Below are positions 57,721 through 64,000 of a stretch of 64,000 nt of DNA, in pieces. Made by a program: the position numbers and the translations under genes. Source of the DNA: Bacillota bacterium. Lineage in GTDB: Bacteria; Bacillota; Clostridia; Peptostreptococcales; Anaerovoracaceae. Location of the stretch: positions 28,400 through 92,399 of the forward strand of contig JAFPXY010000041.1 in the NCBI GenBank assembly GCA_017394515.1, given 5' to 3'. The notes beneath the pieces are model-generated. The model saw only the letters and a program-made list of their open reading frames with translations, searched no databases and had not been told where the DNA came from. Position 1 is the first letter of the stretch. Each line of letters begins with the position of its first letter.

Positions 57721-58866
57721 TTACAGACCAGCCTGTTCTCTCAGTGCTTCAGCCTTGTCGGTGTGTTCCCAAGGAAGATCGATATCGGTTCTTCCGAAGT
57801 GACCATAAGCTGCGGTCTGGCGATAGATGGGTCTTCTCAGATCCAGAGACTTGATGATACCGCCGGGGGTAAGCTCGAAGTTCTTGCGTACCAGTTCAGC
57901 GATTTTCTCATCATCGATGACTCCTGTTCCGGAGGTATCTACCATGATGGATACGGGCTCTGCGATACCAATGGCGTAAGCCAGCTGGATCTCGCACTTC
58001 TTGGCAAGACCTGCGGCAACTACGTTCTTTGCAGCGTATCTTGCAGCGTAGGATGCTGAGCGGTCAACCTTCGTGGGGTCTTTGCCGGAGAAGGCACCGC
58101 CGCCGTGGCGAGCGTATCCGCCGTAGGTGTCTACGATGAGCTTACGTCCTGTAAGACCTGAATCTCCGTGAGGTCCGCCGATTACGAAACGGCCTGTGGG
58201 GTTCACATAGTACTTGGTCTCATCATCGAGAAGCTCAGCGGGAATTATGGGCTTGATGACGTATTCCATGAGATCCTTCTTGATCTGTTCCTGGGTAACG
58301 TCGGGATCGTGCTGTGTGGAAATGAGCACTGTATCGATCCTCTTGACCTCGTTGTCGTCATATTCCACTGTGACCTGAGTCTTGCCGTCAGGTCTTACAT
58401 ATTTAAGAGTTCCATCTTTTCTGACCTGAGCCAGTCTGAAGGCCAGCTTGTGAGCAAGGGAGATAGCCATGGGCATGAGTTCGGGTGTCTCATCGCAAGC
58501 ATATCCGAACATAAGGCCCTGGTCTCCGGCACCGCCAACCTCATCGTTGGTACCCATGGCGATGTCCGTGGACTGTTCGTCGATGGCGGTAAGGATAGCG
58601 CAGGTGTTTCCGTCGAAACCATATTCGCCCTTGTCATATCCGATCTCCTTGATGACCTGACGAGCAACTCCCGGGATGTCCACGTAGGCGGATGTGGTGA
58701 TCTCGCCCATTATCATGGCATATCCTGTGGTAGCGGTTGTCTCGCAGGCAACACGGCCGTTAGGATCGTTCTTAAGTATTTCGTCCAGAATGGCATCGGA
58801 TATCTGGTCGCAGACCTTATCGGGATGACCTTCTGTAACTGATTCTGAAGTAAATAATCTTTTCAT
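57721..58866 (-). CDS. metK: S-adenosylmethionine synthetase
   Basis: 381 residues. [71 protein letters not shown] block: all MetK signatures. Makes SAM from methionine and ATP; SAM is consumed here by the radical enzymes KamA and NrdG as well as methylation. RBS CAAGGAGGAAGAG. Expressed from a promoter at 59107-59135 through a SAM-I riboswitch and its terminator, so SAM represses its own synthesis. Confidence 0.97.
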   Translation of the reverse strand: MKRLFTSESVTEGHPDKVCDQISDAILDEILKNDPNGRVACETTATTGYAMIMGEITTSAYVDIPGVARQVIKEIGYDKGEYGFDGNTCAILTAIDEQSTDIAMGTNDEVGGAGDQGLMFGYACDETPELMPMAISLAHKLAFRLAQVRKDGTLKYVRPDGKTQVTVEYDDNEVKRIDTVLISTQHDPDVTQEQIKKDLMEYVIKPIIPAELLDDETKYYVNPTGRFVIGGPHGDSGLTGRKLIVDTYGGYARHGGGAFSGKDPTKVDRSASYAARYAAKNVVAAGLAKKCEIQLAYAIGIAEPVSIMVDTSGTGVIDDEKIAELVRKNFELTPGGIIKSLDLRRPIYRQTAAYGHFGRTDIDLPWEHTDKAEALREQAGL

Positions 58867-58922
58867 CTCTTCCTCCTTGTATATTGAACCTTTTGCCTTA
58901 GTTTCTTTCCTGTATTTCCATT

Positions 58923-58947
58923 AAAACTGCCTCTCCGAAGAGAGGCA
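58923..58947 (-). terminator. Riboswitch-controlled terminator of metK
   Basis: On the minus strand TGCCTCTC-TTCG-GAGAGGCA followed by GTTTTAA; lies between the SAM aptamer and the metK ATG. Confidence 0.85.
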
Positions 58948-58964
58948 TGGAATTCGTCTGATTC

Positions 58965-59084
58965 GTCCTCATCTTTCGGATCACAGGATCACGTAGGATT
59001 TAGCACCTTCGAAAAGACCTATGCAGGATCTTCGCGGGTTGCCGGGCGTCACAGGGCCTAGTCCCTCAGCCACTCTTGATAAGG
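58965..59084 (-). ncRNA. SAM-I (S-box) riboswitch
   Basis: Minus strand reads CTTATCAAGAGTGG, then CTGAGGGACTAGGCCC, TGACGCCCGGCAACC, AAGGTGCTAAATCCTAC and GAAAGATGAG: the conserved S-box core with the P1 strand (CTTATC ... GATGAG), kink-turn and pseudoknot segments. SAM binding should free the downstream terminator and stop metK transcription. Confidence 0.96.
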
Positions 59085-59106
59085 CATTATTATCTTGTCA
59101 ACAAGT

Positions 59107-59135
59107 ATCATATATCATCCCACGAGGTTTGTCAA
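59107..59135 (-). promoter_or_regulatory. metK promoter
   Basis: Minus strand TTGACA (59135-59130), 17 nt, TATGAT (59112-59107); start near 59100, just ahead of the SAM aptamer. Confidence 0.75.
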
Positions 59136-59161
59136 CATGTATAAATCTCTTTTCTTTTATC

Positions 59162-59190
59162 TTGAAAACCACATCTGGATTCTGTATACT
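59162..59190 (+). promoter_or_regulatory. Promoter giving a leaderless mRNA for the 59.2-kb gene
   Basis: TTGAAA (59162-59167), 17 nt, TATACT (59185-59190), six nt (TAAGAC), ATG at 59197. The start of transcription should coincide with the ATG; no Shine-Dalgarno exists. Divergent from the metK promoter. Confidence 0.7.
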
Positions 59191-59196
59191 TAAGAC

Positions 59197-60420
59197 ATGT
59201 TTAAAGTAATCAACGGAGGCCTTTCAGAAGGCAGCGACACATCGCGCAAAAAATTCATATCGGCATTTGTGACCAACACCCGCCTTATGGGCGTAGTTTG
59301 CATTGAAATACACTGGAAGCTCATCGATAACTCTAGGAACACGGAGTTTTGCCAGGTCTTTTACCTGGATGCGGAGGAGTACGGCTTCGATTCCTATGAA
59401 TATGTAGTCGGCCCGGACGATGAGGAGACCAAAGCTAAAGCTGAAGCTCTGTCAAATCGCCTCATGGGAGGACTTGGCGGAGTCATGGTGGAGATCAGCG
59501 AAAGGGAAGCGAGGGCTCTTGTCCAGGACTACGTATATATGAACTACAAGCTTGGAATCGACATTCCCGAGGAAGCGGACATCGAGTTCATCATGAAACC
59601 TCAGATCACCCTCACCATGGAAGAGCGCCACAGCCTCATGGTCAAGCAGTGCGAGGAGATCATCGGAGACTATCAGCTCCTGAACTATTTCCTCATGAGG
59701 TGCGTAGGCCATGATTTCGAGGCGGCAAGATTCCTTGCGGGAGATCATATAAGTCTCGCAGCCTTCAGGAACGACAAGCCCGCGACTCTCATGAGAAACG
59801 AGTCGGAGCTCATCAGTTCAGACATGTCCCAGGAGGCCGGCGGCTCCTTCTCGACCATCAAGACCTACAGATGCCAGTCATTGGTGGAGCAAAAAACTTA
59901 CTTCGAAGTCATCACCTCACGCCTTAAGGTGGATTCTTTCAAGGTGATCGATCTGGAAGTCATATCCAGAGATCACATCTCTCCCCAGGAAGCCAACATG
60001 ATGACCAGAAGAAACGAATACATCATGCTGGACGATCTGGACTGCGATCCCATGGAGTTCACCAAGGAGACCAGCAAATACACTGTAAGATCCCAGGAGA
60101 CCGCCTATGAGACCGGCAGACTCTTCATGATCTTCAACCCCCACAACAACCACGTGCTGGAGAGGGTGTACAAGCTCTTTGACGATGTCTTCGGGATCGT
60201 CTTCGTCTCAAACTACGGACAGCTCATGGTAGCCTCCTTCAAGAGAGAGAACATAGCGGAATTGGAAAGAGATATACGCGTCCATCTGGGATTGGACAAG
60301 GTTTTCCCTGTGGGCAAATACAATTTCGATGCGCCCGTGCTCTATGAATTCGTAAGATCCGGTTTCCCGGACTTCGAGGATTTCATAGAAGCGGTGAGCA
60401 CCGATGATCCTGATAAGTAA
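59197..60420 (+). CDS. Conserved hypothetical protein, unknown function
   Basis: 407 residues, soluble, acidic, no signal peptide. Begins FKVINGGLSEGSDTSRKKF, with blocks LMGVVCIEIHWKLIDN, NRLMGGLGGVMVEISEREA, EERHSLMVKQCEEIIGDYQLLNYFLMRCVG and TGRLFMIFNPHNNHVLERVYKLFDDVFGIVF. I do not recognise a catalytic motif. It is first of a two-gene unit with the ABC permease-ATPase 8 bp later, so a link to that transporter is possible. The ATG at 59197 coincides with the predicted start of transcription. Confidence 0.7.
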   Translation: MFKVINGGLSEGSDTSRKKFISAFVTNTRLMGVVCIEIHWKLIDNSRNTEFCQVFYLDAEEYGFDSYEYVVGPDDEETKAKAEALSNRLMGGLGGVMVEISEREARALVQDYVYMNYKLGIDIPEEADIEFIMKPQITLTMEERHSLMVKQCEEIIGDYQLLNYFLMRCVGHDFEAARFLAGDHISLAAFRNDKPATLMRNESELISSDMSQEAGGSFSTIKTYRCQSLVEQKTYFEVITSRLKVDSFKVIDLEVISRDHISPQEANMMTRRNEYIMLDDLDCDPMEFTKETSKYTVRSQETAYETGRLFMIFNPHNNHVLERVYKLFDDVFGIVFVSNYGQLMVASFKRENIAELERDIRVHLGLDKVFPVGKYNFDAPVLYEFVRSGFPDFEDFIEAVSTDDPDK

Positions 60421-60428
60421 GGAATATA

Positions 60429-61850
60429 ATGAAAAAACCATTTCTCAAAAGTTCATATATTAAATGGATAGCTTTTGCGGTATGGATGCTCATTTGGTTT
60501 TTTGCGGCTCATGCCGTAGGAAACAACGTGCTGCTGCCATCGCCTAGAGCCACGATCCTCGCACTCATATCCCTGGTGGGTACAGGAAAGTTCTGGATGA
60601 ACGTTTTTTGGACCGTCTTAAGGACGGTGCTAGGCATCGTGATCTCCTTTGGACTTGGCACAGCCTGTGCGACCCTGACCAACAAAAATCTGGCATTGAG
60701 GGAGTTCCTGAGACTTCCCGTCAACTTTTTCAAAAGCATTCCGGTCATGGCCATAATCATCTACGTCATCCTGGTGGTCAAATCTACCTGGGTGGCCGTG
60801 GTGGTGTGCTTCTTGATGTGCTTTCCCATCGCCTACACAAACATCCTTAACGGACTTCAGAGCCTCGATCCGTCCAAGCTTGAACTGGGGGCGAGCCTGG
60901 GACTGTCGAAGAAGCAGATGATCAAATACATCATCAGGCCTTCCCTGGATACTCAGATAAAGACGGCTCTTAGCCTTATCACCGGCATGAGCTGGAAGGT
61001 AGTAGTCGCCTCGGAAGTTCTGGCCATTCCTAAGTTTTCCATCGGATACCAGATGCTGAATTCCAAGTATTATCTGGAAACCCCGGAGCTCTTCGCCTAC
61101 ATGATCGTGCTCATCGTGCTGAGCCTTCTCATGGAGAAGCTCGTGGCCATGATGGCAGGCCTTAATACTGTGAAGCTTGGTGCAGCCCTTGAAAGGGAGG
61201 CGGAGGGTGCTCCGATTCTTGGCCTGGGAAATGACTCTGTGCGCGTCGGCTTCGAAAAGGTGAGCAAATGTTTTAACAGCGAAGATGGCAGCGTCATCAA
61301 AGCTTTGGATGACTTCTCCTACGAGTTTATTCCCGGAATAACGGCGGTTCTGGCGCCATCAGGCGCAGGCAAGACGACCATGGCAAGGATCATCAAGGGC
61401 TTCGAAGAGCCGGATTCCGGTACGCTTACCGGCGCAAAAAACTCCCGCATGGCTTATCTCTTCCAGGAAGACAGGCTGCTTCCCTGGTTAAGCGTTAAAG
61501 GAAATATGCTGCTGGCGCTTCTTGCAGGTAATTGCACAGGGCAGGCGGCAGAAGCTGCAGTGGCTGCTACAGCAGAGAAACTTGAGATTGCTGACGCACT
61601 TTTAATGATGCCATCAGAGCTTTCAGGCGGCATGGCCCACAGAGCGGCCATGGGAAGGACACTCCTTTTCGGCGGAGAGGTGCTGATACTGGACGAACCT
61701 TTCAGGGGACTTGACGAAGAACTCAGAGGACGGATCATAGAAGATATATCAGATGAATTAAGACCCACCGACAGGCCGAAGACCGTGATCCTCATCACCC
61801 ACGATGAAGATCTGGCAGAGGAGCTGGCGGATAGGGTAGTGAGACTATAA
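60429..61850 (+). CDS. Single-chain ABC transporter: SsuC/TauC-type permease fused to ATPase
   Basis: 473 residues. Residues 1-245: six-helix inner-membrane permease with the EAA-loop-like LELGASLGLSKKQMIKYIIRPSL, as in nitrate/sulfonate/taurine and thiamine-precursor permeases. Residues 265-473: ABC ATPase, Walker A LAPSGAGKTTMAR (about 312), Q-loop FQEDRLLPWLSV, signature LSGGMAHRAAMGRTL, Walker B VLILDEPFRGLDEE, switch His ITHDEDLAEE. These are usually separate genes. No substrate-binding protein is adjacent, so the substrate is open. RBS AAGGAATATA. Confidence 0.9.
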   Translation: MKKPFLKSSYIKWIAFAVWMLIWFFAAHAVGNNVLLPSPRATILALISLVGTGKFWMNVFWTVLRTVLGIVISFGLGTACATLTNKNLALREFLRLPVNFFKSIPVMAIIIYVILVVKSTWVAVVVCFLMCFPIAYTNILNGLQSLDPSKLELGASLGLSKKQMIKYIIRPSLDTQIKTALSLITGMSWKVVVASEVLAIPKFSIGYQMLNSKYYLETPELFAYMIVLIVLSLLMEKLVAMMAGLNTVKLGAALEREAEGAPILGLGNDSVRVGFEKVSKCFNSEDGSVIKALDDFSYEFIPGITAVLAPSGAGKTTMARIIKGFEEPDSGTLTGAKNSRMAYLFQEDRLLPWLSVKGNMLLALLAGNCTGQAAEAAVAATAEKLEIADALLMMPSELSGGMAHRAAMGRTLLFGGEVLILDEPFRGLDEELRGRIIEDISDELRPTDRPKTVILITHDEDLAEELADRVVRL

Positions 61851-61856
61851 GGCAAT

Positions 61857-61888
61857 AAAAAAGGAGACTTTCGACAGTCTCCTTTTAG
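61857..61888. terminator. Bidirectional terminator
   Basis: AAAAGGAGACT / AGTCTCCTTTT around TTCGAC, between the ABC gene and the convergent aminotransferase. Confidence 0.92.
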
Positions 61889-61898
61889 TTTGCATAAA

Positions 61899-63068
61899 TT
61901 AATATTTCATCTTCTCCCTGATGCTTGCCATCCTGTCCAGAGCAGCCAGAAGGGTCTCGTCCTTCTTCGCGAAGTGGAAGCGGATGTAGTTGTTCACGGG
62001 CTCCTTGAAGAAACTGGAACCGGGCACGGTGCCCACGCCGACCTTTTCGCAGAGGCGCTCGGCGAACTCCAAGTCCGTCTCGCCGGGTTTCATGAACTCG
62101 CGGCAGTCCATCATGACGTAGTAGGCGCCCTGGGGCACGTTGTGGATGAGGCCGATATCGTCCAGACCCTTTAAGAAAAGATCGCGCTTATGAGTGTAAT
62201 GGGCCAGAAGCTCTTCATAGTATGAATCCGGGAACTGAAGGCCGGTCACGATGGTCTCCTGAAGAGGATGAGCAGCGCCGACTGTCAGGAAATCATGGAC
62301 CTTTCTGATACGGTCGGTGATTTCATAAGGCGCGATGGTGTAACCGATACGCCAACCGGTGATCGAATATGTTTTGGACAGCGATCCGGTTGAGATCGTC
62401 CTCTCGCGCATGCCGGGAAGGCTTGCCATGTAAACATGCTTATAGGGCTTGAATACGATGTGCTCGTAAACCTCATCGGTGACGCAGTAGGCATCGTATT
62501 TTTTGATGATGTCGGCGATGATCGTGAGCTCTTCAAGGGTGAATACCTTGCCTGAGGGGTTGGAAGGATTGCAAAGAATCAGCGCCTTGGCACCGGCTCT
62601 GAAGGCATCCTCTAAAACCTCCGGATCGAAGTGATACTCAGGCGGTACCAGAGGGATGTATATGGGCTCAGCGCCTGACAAAATGGTGTCTGCGCCGTAG
62701 TTTTCATAGAATGGTGAGAAGATGGCCACTTTATCTCCGGGATTGCAGATGGTCATCATGGCAGCCATCATAGCTTCTGTGCCTCCGCAGGTTATGACGA
62801 TCTCTTCCTCGGGATCGATGTCGATACCCATGAAGTGAGATTGCTTGGCAGCCAGGGCCTGGCGAGTCGACTGTGCGCCCCAGGTCAGGGAATACTGATG
62901 GAAGGGCCCTTCGGATACTTCCTTAAGGCGATCGATGAGCTCTCTGGGAGGTTCGAAATCTGGGAAGCCCTGAGAAAGATTGACAGCATCATACTTGAGA
63001 CTGACGCGGGTCATGCGGCGTATAACAGAATCTGTAAAGGTGTCTGTGCGATAGGATAGTGGTTTCAT
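61899..63068 (-). CDS. Class I/II PLP-dependent aminotransferase (aspartate aminotransferase family)
   Basis: 389 residues. NLSQGFPDFEPP near the start, CGGTEAMMAAMMTI, NPSNPSGKVFTLEELTII, YCVTDEVYEHIVF and the PLP-lysine motif STGSLSKTYSITGWRIGY (Lys in SLSKT), plus the C-terminal Arg in NYIRFHFA. The NLSQGFPDF start and subgroup layout resemble kynurenine/glutamine- or methionine-preferring transaminases, so amino-acid specificity is uncertain. RBS GGGAGGCAGAAAGAC. Single-gene unit on the minus strand. Confidence 0.92.
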   Translation of the reverse strand: MKPLSYRTDTFTDSVIRRMTRVSLKYDAVNLSQGFPDFEPPRELIDRLKEVSEGPFHQYSLTWGAQSTRQALAAKQSHFMGIDIDPEEEIVITCGGTEAMMAAMMTICNPGDKVAIFSPFYENYGADTILSGAEPIYIPLVPPEYHFDPEVLEDAFRAGAKALILCNPSNPSGKVFTLEELTIIADIIKKYDAYCVTDEVYEHIVFKPYKHVYMASLPGMRERTISTGSLSKTYSITGWRIGYTIAPYEITDRIRKVHDFLTVGAAHPLQETIVTGLQFPDSYYEELLAHYTHKRDLFLKGLDDIGLIHNVPQGAYYVMMDCREFMKPGETDLEFAERLCEKVGVGTVPGSSFFKEPVNNYIRFHFAKKDETLLAALDRMASIREKMKY

Positions 63069-63145
63069 GTCTTTCTGCCTCCCAAAAAATAAAAAATATG
63101 GAAACAGTATACCATATTTTCAGAAAATTGCAATAATTTAATGCG

Positions 63146-63175
63146 TTGAATTTTGTATACTATTTATATTATAAT
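63146..63175 (+). promoter_or_regulatory. Promoter upstream of the small membrane protein
   Basis: TTGAAT (63146-63151), 18 nt, TATAAT (63170-63175). A second candidate is the extended -10 TGG-TATAAT (63197-63205), which follows a run of seven G (63189-63196 region), closer to the gene. Confidence 0.45.
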
Positions 63176-63249
63176 ACTGTTGCAAAATAGGGGGGGTGGT
63201 ATAATATTTTTGAAAAGGGTATATAAAGGTTTATCGGGAGGAAGTAAAG

Positions 63250-63720
63250 ATGTATTATGCATTAGAAGAGTTTTTAATATCCATAACATTATATGTTCTG
63301 GGCCCGATGTCATTATTTATAATTCCTATAGCGACTACTTCGCTATACAGTAAAAATCGCAAGTCTTTGATGAATAGCAGCGCTCCTTACAAAGAAGGCA
63401 GAATGCCATTATCAGCAGAAGGGTTTTTATTTATAATGTTCTTGGCAGAGGTGCCTATTTTATTAGCATTCTATTTAGAAATGTGCTTTTCAATTGATTG
63501 GGCATGGATAATTCTCCTGATTGATATTATTATTCTCCCAAAAGTAGCGAAATCACTTTATGAGAAAAATATATCCAACAACATGAACGGAGCAGATAAT
63601 GCCCAATGTATGACGATTGAGCAATTCTTTTCGAAGGTGTTAGTAGCGGAAGCAATCGTGATAGCGATTTTCTTTCTGTATATTGGAGCATTTAGTGGTG
63701 CAGTTATGATGTCGGTATGA
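63250..63720 (+). CDS. Hypothetical small membrane protein
   Basis: 156 residues, four hydrophobic segments (FLISITLYVLGPMSLFIIPIA; GFLFIMFLAEVPILLAFYLEM; WAWIILLIDIIILPKVA; VLVAEAIVIAIFFLYIGAFSG). AT-rich compared with the preceding genes. No family recognised. RBS CGGGAGGAAGTAAAG. It lies next to the insertion sequence at the window end and may belong to an acquired segment. Confidence 0.6.
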   Translation: MYYALEEFLISITLYVLGPMSLFIIPIATTSLYSKNRKSLMNSSAPYKEGRMPLSAEGFLFIMFLAEVPILLAFYLEMCFSIDWAWIILLIDIIILPKVAKSLYEKNISNNMNGADNAQCMTIEQFFSKVLVAEAIVIAIFFLYIGAFSGAVMMSV

Positions 63721-63866
63721 TAGCATGGATGGAGATCACATTCCGTCATGGTTTGCTCAATAGTATAAATAGTGAACCTTCAACGTTTGTTTCCTGTTTT
63801 ACTTGCCGCCGCCCTGCCAGCTACACACCCTTGCACTAAAAAAGCCGTCGCATCATAAATGATATG

Positions 63867-64000
63867 CTACCTCCTAGGTAGACAGTTGAAAAAACAAAAC
63901 TGTTTGCCCAGGAGGTTTTTCAATGAGCAGATTTAGTGCCGAGGATAAAATAATTGCTGTAAAAAGATATCTTGATACACATGAATCCATATCCCAAATA
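63867..64000 (+). mobile_element. Left part of an IS3-type insertion sequence (cut by window edge)
   Basis: The small transposase reading frame begins at 63923. Just upstream is the inverted repeat CTACCT-CCT-AGGTAG (63867-63881) followed by GACAGTTGAAAAAACAAAACTGTT, which itself forms ACAGTT/AACTGT and could be the element's terminal structure. The exact boundary is not determined; nothing else was recognised in 63721-63866. Confidence 0.55.
63923..64000 (+). CDS. IS3-family transposase OrfA (partial)
   Basis: 26 codons: SRFSAEDKIIAVKRYLDTHE then SISQI, the start of the helix-turn-helix protein that IS3/IS150-type elements encode as OrfA. Strong RBS CCAGGAGGTTTTTCA. The gene continues beyond the window. 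Confidence 0.7.
   Translation, partial: MSRFSAEDKIIAVKRYLDTHESISQI

Overview
The window looks like chromosome of an anaerobic, amino-acid-fermenting member of the Clostridia. Reasons: the tail of an Rnf complex subunit, a complete oxygen-independent ribonucleotide reductase pair (nrdG-nrdD), many Fe-S and radical-SAM proteins, ECF-type transport components, ScpA/ScpB, an S-box riboswitch on metK, and most of the clostridial lysine-fermentation pathway. Placement below class level is a guess; a peptolytic, lysine-degrading lineage such as Anaerovoracaceae or a relative would fit. Gene density is high and most starts have good Shine-Dalgarno sites.

Layout. 0-5.4 kb: end of a probable rnf operon (RnfB tail), a Hcy methyltransferase with a glutaminase scrap behind it, a divergent NusG-II/Gx-transporter pair and ApbE (typical rnf companions), then two Fe-S oxidoreductases. 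5.5-10.8 kb: ECF S-component divergent from a MocR regulator across a perfect palindrome, patatin, Sir2, thiolase. 10.9-15.6 kb: two tRNA-Val genes, a small HTH/membrane operon, proBA, a second patatin. 15.7-16.1 kb: a non-coding satellite of four 78-bp palindrome-pair modules. 16.2-22.2 kb (minus): nrdG, nrdD with a fused glutaredoxin domain, trxB, DUF4037 and TPR proteins. 22.4-30.7 kb: glnS, HerA-like ATPase, nitroreductase, YfcC carrier with M20 peptidase, prepilin peptidase. 30.8-40.1 kb: truA, dCMP deaminase, MraY-like transferase, a TetM-like GTPase fused to a NYN nuclease, mtnA, scpAB, rluB-type synthase.

40.2-52.3 kb is the metabolic centrepiece: kal, a sigma-54 activator, kdd, kamA, kamB, kamC, kamD, kamE and a two-subunit CoA-transferase. 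Lysine is isomerised to beta-lysine (KamA), then to 3,5-diaminohexanoate (KamDE, kept active by KamBC), oxidised (Kdd), cleaved (Kce, not present here), deaminated to crotonyl-CoA (Kal), and the acyl-CoA exchanged by the CoA-transferase. The activator has an N-terminal half that is visibly a degenerate copy of Kdd, and consensus sigma-54 promoters sit in front of both kal and kdd, with three copies of a GAACC-N6-GGTTC palindrome in the same two intergenic regions. This enzyme-derived-sensor regulon is the most interesting system in the window.

52.3-64 kb: AlaX editing protein, a DnaA-box-rich spacer, two surface/membrane proteins, an AT-rich PP-loop protein, metK with its SAM riboswitch, a conserved protein followed by a single-chain ABC permease-ATPase, an aminotransferase, a small membrane protein, and the left part of an IS3-type insertion sequence cut by the window edge. 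At least four genes (2248-, 2339+, 30821+, 59197+) have promoters placed so close to the ATG that their mRNAs should be leaderless or nearly so.
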